Below, one piece after another: positions 8,742 to 16,831 of a stretch of DNA of 64,000 nt (positions are counted from its first letter, which is position 1; every line of letters starts with the position of its first letter). The DNA is taken from positions 124,001 through 188,000 of the forward strand of contig NZ_JNFD01000001.1 in the NCBI RefSeq assembly GCF_000756375.1, given 5' to 3'. Source of the DNA: Sphingopyxis sp. LC81. GTDB lineage: Bacteria > Pseudomonadota > Alphaproteobacteria > Sphingomonadales > Sphingomonadaceae. The notes below the pieces were generated by a model that was not told the DNA's origin, did not search any database, and saw only the letters and a program-made list of their open reading frames with translations. The translations under genes were made by a program, and so were the position numbers.

Positions 8742-9566
8742 ATGTCGTTCAATGAACCTGCTCCCGGCTTGTCCGCATGCCTCACTGACCGGGAAATGGA
8801 AATTCTGCGCCTGTTGGTCGCCGGACATACGGTAAAGACCATCGCAGCGCGTCTGGGCCGTTCGGAAACGTCGATTAACGAGCGTTTGCGCTCTGCCCGC
8901 CGTAAGACGGGGGTCGGCAGCAGCCGCGAATTGGCGCGCCTTCTGGACCTCCAAAAAACTTGTGACGAAAATATCGATCTTTCGAGACAGCGCTCCGCCG
9001 TGGAGGATTTGGGGCACGCCGCAACCGTCGGGGTTCGCGGTTCGAAAGGAATGATCGTCATGCTCATTGCAATACCCATGGCTGCCGTTGGATTAATGGT
9101 CGCAGCCGCCCCCTCGGCCGATCAGGCCGGGACACCGGACGCCGTTTACAGCGCCGCACCCAAGCAGCTGCCGCTGGTCGGAAGCTGGTCGCTGGACGCA
9201 TCGCAGATGCCGGAAAAGGAACGCCCGCAACGGGTCACGATGACGTTCCAACCATCGCACGACGGCAAATGGACGACGCGTGTGGAAGTCGTCGCGCCGG
9301 ACGGCTCCAGCCGGCATTCAGAATCGACCGCCGCTCTTGACGGCGTTCCCGTACCGATCACCGGCAATATGGATTTCATCGACAGCGTTGCCCTGCGTCA
9401 GCCGGCGCCGGACACATTGGTGATGACACTGGGAAAGGCCGGCACGCGGGTATCGACGCGCGTCTATACCGTTGCCAAGGATCTGAAATCCATGACCGAA
9501 ACGATTGTTTGGTCCAGCGACAACCGGCAAAAATTGGAAACGACGCTTTTCAACCGCATTGATTGA
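8742..9566 (+). CDS. LuxR-type HTH protein with a transmembrane segment and periplasmic domain
   Basis: A 274-residue protein. Residues 13-70 form a LuxR/GerE-type helix-turn-helix (LTDREMEILRLL...SETSINERL), residues 103-124 form one hydrophobic membrane helix, and the remaining 150 residues would lie in the periplasm. This ToxR-like layout suggests a one-component sensor that binds DNA from the membrane. The periplasmic part is Pro/Asp rich and resembles no enzyme I recognise; it looks like an all-beta domain. The region before it (8632-8741) holds no gene. The target genes are unknown. Confidence 0.75.
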   Translation: MSFNEPAPGLSACLTDREMEILRLLVAGHTVKTIAARLGRSETSINERLRSARRKTGVGSSRELARLLDLQKTCDENIDLSRQRSAVEDLGHAATVGVRGSKGMIVMLIAIPMAAVGLMVAAAPSADQAGTPDAVYSAAPKQLPLVGSWSLDASQMPEKERPQRVTMTFQPSHDGKWTTRVEVVAPDGSSRHSESTAALDGVPVPITGNMDFIDSVALRQPAPDTLVMTLGKAGTRVSTRVYTVAKDLKSMTETIVWSSDNRQKLETTLFNRID

Positions 9567-9777
9567 TCGCGGCTTGGCTTCCACCGCCGGCGCCCCGCGG
9601 CGCTAGCAAGTGAAACCGTCCGAGGTCAGGTTTGCCCGGGTCATGCCTGTGGTGGCCACGAGACCCCGGCGCCGTACGCGCACCAGCAACGCCCCTCCCA
9701 ACCTTCGGCCCCTGGACTTGCCGCCGGGGGCCGCCTTGTCTTTTTCGCGACGTTGGAACGAACCGCTGCGACCATCA
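9567..9777. other. Gene-free stretch between convergent genes
   Basis: About 210 bases separate the HTH gene from the crotonase gene, which converge. The stretch is GC-rich with several short self-complementary runs. No coding sequence with a ribosome site, no RNA gene and no clear T-tailed terminator was recognised. Confidence 0.5.
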
Positions 9778-10542
9778 TCATTCCTTGAAGGTGGTGAAGC
9801 TGCCGCCGCGACCGGCGCCTTCGGTAAAGCGTGTCGCGCCCGCCGCAGCACCTTCGCGGAGCGGAGCAACCCCGGCGTGCGCTTCGTGCGCAAGCGCGCC
9901 TTCGATGTCGAAATCCCATTGGTGATACGCACTCATCCGGTCGCTGTTCATGCAGATCTGCGGGAAGGCGGCGATCTGTTTCGCAAGTTCGATCGCGGTA
10001 ACGAGAGCCTCGCCATCGGCAACTACGCGATCGGCAAGGCCGATGCGCTGCGCTTCGGCGGCGGCGACAGGGCGCCCGGTCAGGATCATGTCGAGCGCGC
10101 GCCCCTGGCCGACGATGCGTGGCAGGCGAACGGTGCCGCCGTCGATCAGTGGCACGCCCCAGCGGCGGCAATAGACGCCGAATATCGCGCTGGCGGCGGC
10201 GACGCGCAGGTCGCACCAGAGCGCGAGTTCCAGCCCGCCGGCGACGGCGTGGCCTTCGACCGCGGCGATCACCGGCTTTTCGAGCAGCATGCGTGTCGGC
10301 CCCATCGGGCCGGGGCCGTCGGGGTCGTAGCGCGACGTCCCGACCGCATTGAGGTCGAAGCCCGCGCAGAAATGCCCCTCGCTGCCCGTGAGGATCGCAA
10401 CCCGCGCGTCATTGTCGGCGGCGAAGGCCGAAAAGGCATTGCGCAGGGCAATCGCCGTATCGGGATCGACCGCGTTGCGGCGCGCGGGACGGTCGATGGT
10501 GACGATCGTGACGGGGCCATCCTTATCGACAAGCACGCTCAT
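9778..10542 (-). CDS. Enoyl-CoA hydratase/isomerase family protein (crotonase)
   Basis: A 254-residue crotonase-fold protein. The CoA-binding and oxyanion-hole segments are clear: GHFCAGFDLNAVG near residues 56-68 and the AVEGHAVAGGLELALWCDLRVA block near 93-114. Family members hydrate or isomerise enoyl-CoA esters in fatty-acid or aromatic-acid degradation. The specific reaction cannot be assigned because no other beta-oxidation gene lies nearby. The C-terminus ends in a short Gly-rich tail. ATG at 10542 is preceded on its strand by AGGAGG. Confidence 0.85.
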   Translation of the reverse strand: MSVLVDKDGPVTIVTIDRPARRNAVDPDTAIALRNAFSAFAADNDARVAILTGSEGHFCAGFDLNAVGTSRYDPDGPGPMGPTRMLLEKPVIAAVEGHAVAGGLELALWCDLRVAAASAIFGVYCRRWGVPLIDGGTVRLPRIVGQGRALDMILTGRPVAAAEAQRIGLADRVVADGEALVTAIELAKQIAAFPQICMNSDRMSAYHQWDFDIEGALAHEAHAGVAPLREGAAAGATRFTEGAGRGGSFTTFKE

Positions 10543-10591
10543 TCGAACCCTCCTCCTGCGTTGCTAGCAGCGTGGCGGGCGGCGAGGGGAC

Positions 10592-10620
10592 TTGCAAGCG
10601 GCGTAGCGGCACCCTAAATG
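10592..10620 (+). promoter_or_regulatory. Candidate sigma-70-type promoter for the ydcH-terC leader
   Basis: TTGCAA at 10592-10597 and TAAATG at 10615-10620 are separated by 17 bases, close to the vegetative consensus. Transcription would begin near 10627, giving a leader of about 155 nucleotides before the DUF465 start. This is a pattern match only. Confidence 0.4.
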
Positions 10621-10626
10621 AAGGAA

Positions 10627-10782
10627 ATGCGGGCCGGGCCCCTCTGGCGTCGGCGGGATATTTCCCGCCACGTGATGTCGGACCGCATCGGGTGACTCCG
10701 ATGCTTTGGCCCTATCTCCCCCCTGTTTCCGGGGTCCCGGCATCGGCGTCACCTGCTTGATTTCTCAATCAGGAGGCCCTGT
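10627..10782 (+). promoter_or_regulatory. Structured 5' leader with mutually exclusive hairpins
   Basis: The leader holds a stem GGCGGG/CCCGCC (10652-10669) and a 7-bp stem GCATCGG/CCGATGC (10685-10704). The segment 10691-10704 can instead pair with 10740-10753, matching 13 of 14 bases. A small TGATT/AATCA hairpin (10758-10771) abuts the AGGAGG ribosome site. The two alternative pairings exclude each other, as in riboswitches or thermosensors. It does not match any leader class I could recognise, including the yybP-ykoY manganese type. Confidence 0.45.
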
Positions 10783-10977
10783 ATGACTTTGAATCCCAAT
10801 CTTTATCGCCTGACCGTGCTGCATCGCCAGCTCGACGATGCCGAACGCCGCGAGGTGCGCCGGCGCGGCGCCGATCCGTTCCGCCTGCTGCGCCTGAAAA
10901 CGCTCAAGCTCGCGGTAAAGAAGCGGCTTGCAGCTTTGACGCAGCATCCGGCGCTACGCCCGGCGTTCGCCCACTAA
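10783..10977 (+). CDS. DUF465 (YdcH) family small protein
   Basis: A 64-residue protein with the family layout: an N-terminal helix (LYRLTVLHRQLDDAE) and a C-terminal basic helix (LRLKTLKLAVKKRLAAL), which probably form a helical hairpin. The function of YdcH proteins is unknown. ATG at 10783 follows a strong AGGAGG. The gene sits 68 bases before terC on the same strand, so the two share the structured leader. Confidence 0.8.
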   Translation: MTLNPNLYRLTVLHRQLDDAERREVRRRGADPFRLLRLKTLKLAVKKRLAALTQHPALRPAFAH

Positions 10978-11045
10978 CCCACCATAATTGACGATCGAGC
11001 ACGCTGCCGAAAGGCGGCGCGCTCGGCATATCCAGGGAAAATACC

Positions 11046-12032
11046 ATGGAATTTCTGTTTGCCGACTGGCTGGGCACTCCGGCCTGGTTCTGGCTGTCCT
11101 TCATCGCGCTCGTCATCGCGCTCACCGCCTTCGACCTTGGCATCCTCAACAAGGAAAACAAGGAGATGGGGATTGGTGAGAGCCTGAAGCTCTCGGCGCT
11201 CTACATTGGCATCGCGACCGCGTTCGGCGCGTGGGTGTGGGCCGCGAAGGGCGGCGAGGCCGGCCTGCAATATTACACCGGCTTCTTCATCGAGAAGGCG
11301 TTGTCGATCGACAATATCTTCGTCATCTCGCTGATCTTCACGACCTTCGCGATCCCGCCGCGCTACCAGTATCGCGCGCTCCTTTGGGGCATCGTCGCGG
11401 TGATCGTGCTGCGCGGCATCATGATCGCGGGCGGCGCGGCGCTGGTCACCGAATATGGCTGGCTGCTCTATATCTTCGCCGCGTTCCTGGTGTTCACGGG
11501 CGTGAAGATGCTGTTCGCGAGCGAAAAGCCGATGGATGTGAAGGGCAATCCGGTCGTCAAATGGCTGTCGCGCCGGATGCCGATCACCGACGAACTGCAC
11601 GGCGAGAAATTCTTCGTGCGCGTTCCCGATACGAAGACCGGCAAGATCGTGCTCGCCGCGACGCCGCTCTTCCTCGCGCTCGTGGTGATCAACCTCGCCG
11701 ACCTCGTGTTCGCGGTCGACAGCGTGCCGGCGATCTTCGCGATCACCACCGACACCTTCATCGTCTACACATCGAACATCATGGCGATTCTGGGCCTGCG
11801 CGCGCTCTATTTCGCGCTGTCGGCGATGGTGCACCGTTTCCATTACCTCAAATATGCGCTGGCACTGGTGCTCATCTTCATCGGATCGAAGATCTTCGTC
11901 GCCGATTTCGTGCTGGACGGCGCGAAGTTCCCGCCGCTGATCAGCCTGGGCGTGACCGTCGCATTGATCGCGGGCGGCATAATCTGGTCGCTGGTCAAAA
12001 CGCGCGAGGAAGAAGCGGCGCTGCCGCAATAA
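11046..12032 (+). CDS. TerC family membrane protein (Alx-like)
   Basis: A 328-residue integral membrane protein with about nine hydrophobic helices. Acidic residues typical of TerC/Alx lie inside helices (AFDLGILNKENKE, LSIDNIFVIS, DLVFAVDSVPAIFAIT). E. coli Alx and Bacillus TerC-type proteins export Mn2+, and a metal-export role is likely here by family, not proven. It follows the small DUF465 gene with a weak AGGGAA site. The structured leader upstream of the pair would fit metal- or pH-dependent control. A cluster of hairpins follows the stop. Confidence 0.88.
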   Translation: MEFLFADWLGTPAWFWLSFIALVIALTAFDLGILNKENKEMGIGESLKLSALYIGIATAFGAWVWAAKGGEAGLQYYTGFFIEKALSIDNIFVISLIFTTFAIPPRYQYRALLWGIVAVIVLRGIMIAGGAALVTEYGWLLYIFAAFLVFTGVKMLFASEKPMDVKGNPVVKWLSRRMPITDELHGEKFFVRVPDTKTGKIVLAATPLFLALVVINLADLVFAVDSVPAIFAITTDTFIVYTSNIMAILGLRALYFALSAMVHRFHYLKYALALVLIFIGSKIFVADFVLDGAKFPPLISLGVTVALIAGGIIWSLVKTREEEAALPQ

Positions 12033-12036
12033 AAAT

Positions 12037-12164
12037 GTCCGCCGGAAGCGCAAGGGCTTCCGACGGACAGGCTTTCCTCCCCAGGAAAGCTCGGTAGGCG
12101 CGGGGCGGGTCGCTGGCCCCGCGCCAAGATGGGCGACGCGGGGGTTGCAACGGGCCCCCGCGTC
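12037..12164. terminator. Cluster of four hairpins between convergent terC and aceA
   Basis: Four perfect or near-perfect stems follow each other: 12037-12068 (GTCCGcCGGAAG/CTTCCGaCGGAC), 12071-12090 (GCTTTCCT/AGGAAAGC with CCCC loop), 12097-12125 (10-bp GGCGCGGGGC/GCCCCGCGCC) and 12135-12164 (10-bp GACGCGGGGG/CCCCCGCGTC). None has a strong T-run, so they are taken as bidirectional terminators or RNA 3'-end protectors for both transcripts. Confidence 0.6.
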
Positions 12165-12172
12165 TAACTCGT

Positions 12173-13765
12173 TTACGCGGCGAACTGGTTCATCGTGTTG
12201 TCCTTGCCCGCGGCTTTGAGGGCCGCTTCGCCGGCGAAATATTCCTTGTGGTCGTCGCCGATGTCGCTTCCGCTCATATTCTGATGCTTCACGCAGGCGA
12301 TGCCCTGGCGGATCTCGGCGCGCTGGACGCCCTTGACGTAACCCAGCATCGCTTCCTCGCCGAAATATTCCTTGGCGAGATTGTCGGTCGACAGCGCCGC
12401 GGTGTGATAGGTCGGCAGCGTGATCAGGTGGTGGAAGATGCCCGCCCGCTTCGCCGAATCGCGCTGGAAGGTGCGGATGCGGTTGTCGGCTTCGTCGCCG
12501 AGCGGGGTGCCGTCATAATCGACGCTCATCAGCTTGGCGCGGTCATAGGCGCTGACGTCCTTGCCGTCCTTTTCCCACGCGTCGAACACCTGCTGGCGGA
12601 AGTTCAGCGTCCAGTTGAAGCTCGGCGAATTATTGTACGCAAGCTTCGCGTTGGGGACGACTTCGCGGATGCGGTCGACCATGCCGGCGATCTGTTCGAT
12701 GTGCGGCTTTTCGGTTTCGATCCACAGCAGGTCGGCGCCGTTCTGCAGGCTCGCGATGCAATCCATCACGCAGCGGTCCTCGCCGGTTCCCGAGCGGAAC
12801 TGATAGAGATTCGAGGGCAGGCGCTTCGGGCGCACCAGCTTGCCGTCGCGGTTGATCAGGACGTCGCCGGGGTTGCCCGCGCCTTCGACCTCTTCGCAAT
12901 CGAGGAAGCTGTTATACTGATCGCCGAGGTCGCCGGGTTCCTTCGTGAAGGCGATCTGCTTGGTGAGGCCCGCGCCGAGGCTGTCGGTGCGCGTGACGAT
13001 GATACCATCCTCGACACCGAGTTCCATGAAAGCGTAACGGCAGGCGCGGATCTTCGCGATAAAATCCTCGTGCGGCACGGTGACCTTGCCGTCCTGGTGG
13101 CCGCACTGCTTTTCGTCCGAGACCTGATTTTCGATCTGGAGCGCGCAGGCGCCGGCTTCGATCATCTTCTTGGCGAGCAAGTACGTCGCCTCGGCGTTGC
13201 CGAAGCCCGCGTCGATGTCGGCGATGATCGGCACGACGTGCGTTTCATGGTTGTCGATCGCCGCCTGGACCTGCTTGGCCTTCAATTCGTCGCCCTCGGC
13301 GCGTGCAGCGTCGAGTTCGCGGAACAGGCCGCCGAGTTCACGGGCGTCGGCCTGGCGGAGGAAGGTGTAGATTTCCTCGATCAGCGCCGGGACGCTGGTC
13401 TTTTCGTGCATCGACTGGTCGGGCAGCGGACCGAATTCGCTGCGCAGCGCCGCGATCATCCAGCCCGAGAGATAGATGTAGCGGCCCTTGACGGTGCCGA
13501 AATGCTTCTTGATCGAGATCATCTTCTGCTGCGCGATGAACCCGTGCCAGCAGCCCAAGGACTGGGTGTAGTTCGCAGGATCGGCGTCATAGGCGGCCAT
13601 GTCGGCGCGCATGATGCGCGCGGTATAGCGGGCGACGTCGAGGCCGGTCTTGAACTTGTTCTGGGCGCGCATGCGGGCGATGCTTTCGCCGCTGATGCCG
13701 TCCCACGTGCCGTCGTAGTCGCGGATGAGGCGGCCTGCCTGCGCCATGTCTTCCTGATAACCCAT
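12173..13765 (-). CDS. aceA: Isocitrate lyase
   Basis: A 530-residue isocitrate lyase, the first enzyme of the glyoxylate bypass, which splits isocitrate to succinate and glyoxylate. The catalytic Cys motif is KQCGH at 219-223 followed by QDGKVTVP, the form used by the long ~530-residue group rather than the KKCGH of the E. coli type. The metal-site segment DIDAGFGN is at 183-190. ATG at 13765 gives the family length; the frame is open further upstream but with no better site. It is divergent from an ScfR-type regulator, which probably controls it. Malate synthase is not in this window. Confidence 0.96.
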   Translation of the reverse strand: MGYQEDMAQAGRLIRDYDGTWDGISGESIARMRAQNKFKTGLDVARYTARIMRADMAAYDADPANYTQSLGCWHGFIAQQKMISIKKHFGTVKGRYIYLSGWMIAALRSEFGPLPDQSMHEKTSVPALIEEIYTFLRQADARELGGLFRELDAARAEGDELKAKQVQAAIDNHETHVVPIIADIDAGFGNAEATYLLAKKMIEAGACALQIENQVSDEKQCGHQDGKVTVPHEDFIAKIRACRYAFMELGVEDGIIVTRTDSLGAGLTKQIAFTKEPGDLGDQYNSFLDCEEVEGAGNPGDVLINRDGKLVRPKRLPSNLYQFRSGTGEDRCVMDCIASLQNGADLLWIETEKPHIEQIAGMVDRIREVVPNAKLAYNNSPSFNWTLNFRQQVFDAWEKDGKDVSAYDRAKLMSVDYDGTPLGDEADNRIRTFQRDSAKRAGIFHHLITLPTYHTAALSTDNLAKEYFGEEAMLGYVKGVQRAEIRQGIACVKHQNMSGSDIGDDHKEYFAGEAALKAAGKDNTMNQFAA

Positions 13766-13904
13766 CGTCTTATCCTTGTGTGGAGGTGATGGGTGGAAGG
13801 TGGCGAAACTGCCGCCGAAAGTGAAAAGCTTTGTCAATAATATTTGTGAAATATGGCTGATAGGTGTAAATTAGCATGTAAATTAGTAAAGAAAGTTACA
13901 GGCG
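13766..13904. promoter_or_regulatory. Divergent aceA / regulator control region with 12-bp-spaced direct repeats
   Basis: This 139-base AT-rich gap holds TGTAAATTAG twice, at 13865-13874 and 13877-13886, spaced by 12 bases, plus TTTGTCAA (13830-13837) and TTTGTGAAA (13843-13851). The last two resemble the TTTGCAAA-like boxes bound by RamB-type regulators. They are candidate operators for the neighbouring regulator acting on both genes. On the minus strand TTGACA (13837-13832) could be a -35 for aceA. Confidence 0.45.
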
Positions 13905-15293
13905 ATGGCAGAGCGGCGGGTGTTTGCGGGACCGGCGGTGCGCAAGGTGCGGCGCGAGGCGGCGATGACGCAGGCGGCGATGGCGGAGGCGCTCGATATT
14001 TCGCCAAGCTACCTCAACCTGATAGAGCATGGCCAGCGCCCGCTGAGCGCCACGGTCATCGTCAAGCTCGCCGAACGCTTCGGTTTCGACGCCGCGAAGC
14101 TCGGCGCGGAGGATTTGCCGGGCGGACTGGCGGGCCTGCGGCGGCGGCTCGCCGACCCGCGCTTCGCCGATCTCGGGATTGGGACGCATGAGGTCGAGGA
14201 GTGGCTTCAGACCGCGCCCGCCACCGCAGCTGCCTTTGCGCGATTGTTCGATGCGGCACCCGAAGCGCGCGGAGAAGCACAGGAAGAGGCACCCGAAGTC
14301 GCCGCGGTGCGCCGCGCGATCGAGAAATGGCGCAACCATTTCCCCGATCTCGACGCGCGCGCCGAGGAACTGGCCGACGAGTTGCGGCTCGCGGGCGGCG
14401 ATCTGTACGGGACGATTTCCGAGCGTTTGCGCACGCGGCACCAGCTAGGTATTCGCATCTTGCCGAGCGACGTGATGCCCGACCGGCTGCGCTGGCTCGA
14501 CTGGCACGCGCGGCAATTGATGCTGAACGAGCTGCTGCGCCCCGCGTCGCGCACCTTCCAGGCGGCAGCGACGCTGGCGCAGATCGAGGCGAAGGCCGAG
14601 ATCGATGCGCTCGTCGCGGGCGCGGAGTTTGCCGAGAGTGCGGCGGCGCGACTGTTCGAACGTCACCTGATCCACTATTTCGCCGCGGCGCTGATGATGC
14701 CCTACAGCCGTTTCCTGCGCGCGTGCGACGCGACGGGCTATGATCTGTTGCTGCTCCAGCGGCGCTTTGGTGCGGGCTATGAGCAGGTCGCGCACCGGCT
14801 GACGACGCTCCAGCGCGTCGGTGCGCGCGGGCTGCCCTTCTTCATGCTGCGCATCGACCGCGCGGGGCAGGGGAGCAAGCGCTATGCCGGGGCGAGTCAA
14901 TCACCGCTGGTCGACGGCGACGCGCGCTGCCCCTTGTGGGGCATACACGAAGCCTTCGCGCGGCCGGGCGAGGTGGTTGCCGATCTGGTCGAACTCGAAG
15001 ACGGCTCGCGCTGGTTCACCCAATCGCGTTCGGTCGCCGCGCCCGGCGCGACCGGAAGCGGCACGCCGGCGCGTTTCGCCGTCTGCGTCGGGGTCGATGC
15101 CAAGGTCGCGGCACCGCTGATCGCGGCGCGCGGGATCGACTTGATGCGTGAGCGAGCGACGCCGATCGGGCTCGGCTGCCGCCGCTGCACGCGCACCGGC
15201 TGCGTCCAGCGGTCGATGCCGCCGCTCGGTCGCCCCTTGCGCTTTCGCGAAGGCGAACGCGGGGTAAGCGCGTTCGATTTCGCGGGCGATTGA
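13905..15293 (+). CDS. Short-chain fatty acyl regulator (ScfR/RamB type; XRE + DUF955 + DUF2083)
   Basis: A 462-residue regulator. An XRE-type helix-turn-helix occupies about residues 8-65 (TQAAMAEALDISPSYLNLIEHG). A DUF955-like middle follows in which no intact HExxH is seen. The C-terminal DUF2083 block carries the Cys cluster CRRCTRTGC. Proteins of this layout control acetate, propionate and glyoxylate-cycle genes (RamB in corynebacteria, ScfR in alphaproteobacteria). Its divergent position 139 bases from aceA supports the same role. The ligand is presumably a short-chain acyl-CoA, by family. Confidence 0.88.
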   Translation: MAERRVFAGPAVRKVRREAAMTQAAMAEALDISPSYLNLIEHGQRPLSATVIVKLAERFGFDAAKLGAEDLPGGLAGLRRRLADPRFADLGIGTHEVEEWLQTAPATAAAFARLFDAAPEARGEAQEEAPEVAAVRRAIEKWRNHFPDLDARAEELADELRLAGGDLYGTISERLRTRHQLGIRILPSDVMPDRLRWLDWHARQLMLNELLRPASRTFQAAATLAQIEAKAEIDALVAGAEFAESAAARLFERHLIHYFAAALMMPYSRFLRACDATGYDLLLLQRRFGAGYEQVAHRLTTLQRVGARGLPFFMLRIDRAGQGSKRYAGASQSPLVDGDARCPLWGIHEAFARPGEVVADLVELEDGSRWFTQSRSVAAPGATGSGTPARFAVCVGVDAKVAAPLIAARGIDLMRERATPIGLGCRRCTRTGCVQRSMPPLGRPLRFREGERGVSAFDFAGD

Positions 15294-15382
15294 CCGCAAA
15301 TCGCCGATGCGCGGCTTAAATTGACACGCGCCGTGCCGTATTGGGAACGTGGCGCGGCGATCGGCCGCGACGGGACCAAAAA

Positions 15383-16732
15383 ATGCTTGTTCGAATAAGA
15401 CCAGAAGACGTCGAGATCGGCATGTTCATCCATGCCTTTGAAGGGTCGTGGTTCGATCACCCGTTCTGGCGCCGCTATTTTCAGGTCGAGACCCAAGACC
15501 AGCTGCAGCGAATCCGCCATTCAGGCATCGATGGCATCGTCATCGACGAGGGGCGCGGCCTTGGCGCGCCCGAAGATCTGCAAGAGACCGAAGCCGTAGA
15601 AAAGCCGCAGGGCAAGCGTCCATCGGCATCCGAACGATCGGGCGACGAGGCCATTTCGCTCCGGCCAGCCGCCACTTTTGCGCCGCCGCCGTCGCCAGCG
15701 CGCGACACGCCCCGCCGCCGCCGCGGCTATGCGGGCGAGTGCCGCCGCGCCAAGCGGGCGATCGAGCGGACGCGCGACGCGGTCGCGGACATGTTCGACG
15801 CTGCGCGGCTGGGCCGGGCGGTCGAGGTTCGCCGGATGGTCAAGCTCGCCAGCGCGATCGGCGCCTCGATCGAACGCGATTCCAAGGCGCTGATCAACCT
15901 CGTGCGGCTGAAGGAGAAGGACGAATATACCTATCTTCATTCGGTCGCGGTCTGCGCGCTGATGATCAACTTCGCCCGCCACATGGGGCTCGAACCGCAG
16001 GAGGTCGAGGATCTGGGTGTCGCGGGATTACTGCATGACGTTGGCAAGGTCGCGGTGTCCGACGCGATACTGAACAAGCCCGGCGCACTGTCGGAAATCG
16101 AAATGCGGTCGGTGCGGAGCCATCCGGTCGCCGGTCATCGCCTGCTCGCAAGCTCGCCTGGCGCCCCCGACCTGGCGCTCGAACTCTGCCTGCGACACCA
16201 TGAAAAGATCGACGGGACGGGTTATCCGGGCGGGCTGAAGGGCGATGAGTTGTCGCTCGCTGCGCGCATGGGGGCGATTTGCGATGTCTATGACGCGGTG
16301 ACGTCGAACCGCCCGTACAAGGACGCATGGACGCCGTGCGAGGCGCTGACCAGGATGCAGAAATGGGCGGGGCATTTCGATCCCGTGCTGCTCGACCGCT
16401 TCGCCGACAGCTTGGGCATATTTCCGGTTGGGACATTGGTCCGGCTGTCGACCGGTGAACTCGGGGTTGTCGTCGGAAGCGGCGGCGATGCGGACGAAGA
16501 TGTCGTCGTGCGCGTCTTTTTCGACTGCGAGACGCTGTCCGAGATCGAACCCATCGACCGCGCGATCGCGCCGGCCGCCGAACACCCGCGGATCATCAGC
16601 CGTGACAGCTCGAGCTTCTGGCGCTTTCAGGATTGGGATGTGCTGCGCGTTCGCATCCTTGCATCGAGCACGGCGTCGGCGGCCGTGCCGGATCCCGACC
16701 ATCCGATCGGCCCGCGTGGCGCCGCGCGGTAA
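15383..16732 (+). CDS. HD-GYP domain protein, probable cyclic-di-GMP phosphodiesterase
   Basis: A 449-residue cytoplasmic protein. Residues 1-60 fit the DUF3391 domain, a low-complexity Pro/Arg-rich linker covers about 70-125, and the HD-GYP domain spans about 180-380. The metal-binding HD is at 218-219 (LLHDVGK) and the HHEKIDGTGYP signature at 272-282, so all expected catalytic residues are present. It should hydrolyse c-di-GMP, favouring motility over biofilm. ATG at 15383 begins the conserved domain; a TTG at 15341 in frame is less likely. Confidence 0.9.
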   Translation: MLVRIRPEDVEIGMFIHAFEGSWFDHPFWRRYFQVETQDQLQRIRHSGIDGIVIDEGRGLGAPEDLQETEAVEKPQGKRPSASERSGDEAISLRPAATFAPPPSPARDTPRRRRGYAGECRRAKRAIERTRDAVADMFDAARLGRAVEVRRMVKLASAIGASIERDSKALINLVRLKEKDEYTYLHSVAVCALMINFARHMGLEPQEVEDLGVAGLLHDVGKVAVSDAILNKPGALSEIEMRSVRSHPVAGHRLLASSPGAPDLALELCLRHHEKIDGTGYPGGLKGDELSLAARMGAICDVYDAVTSNRPYKDAWTPCEALTRMQKWAGHFDPVLLDRFADSLGIFPVGTLVRLSTGELGVVVGSGGDADEDVVVRVFFDCETLSEIEPIDRAIAPAAEHPRIISRDSSSFWRFQDWDVLRVRILASSTASAAVPDPDHPIGPRGAAR

Positions 16733-16831
16733 GCACGTCCAACTGCCTCATCCGCGGCCGCCCGCCCGCTGCGCGCGCATCCTTTCGGGGGGAGGATCGT
16801 TGATCCTGCTCCTAGCCAAAAGGACCAGCGC

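Noticed and set aside
10543-10782. A manganese (yybP-ykoY) riboswitch before the TerC gene
   Set aside because: The expected conserved loop sequences of that class could not be found, so only an unclassified leader is reported.
12248-13789. A 513-codon plus-strand frame opposite isocitrate lyase
   Set aside because: The minus-strand product is an unmistakable isocitrate lyase, and the antisense frame has no ribosome site or recognisable motif.
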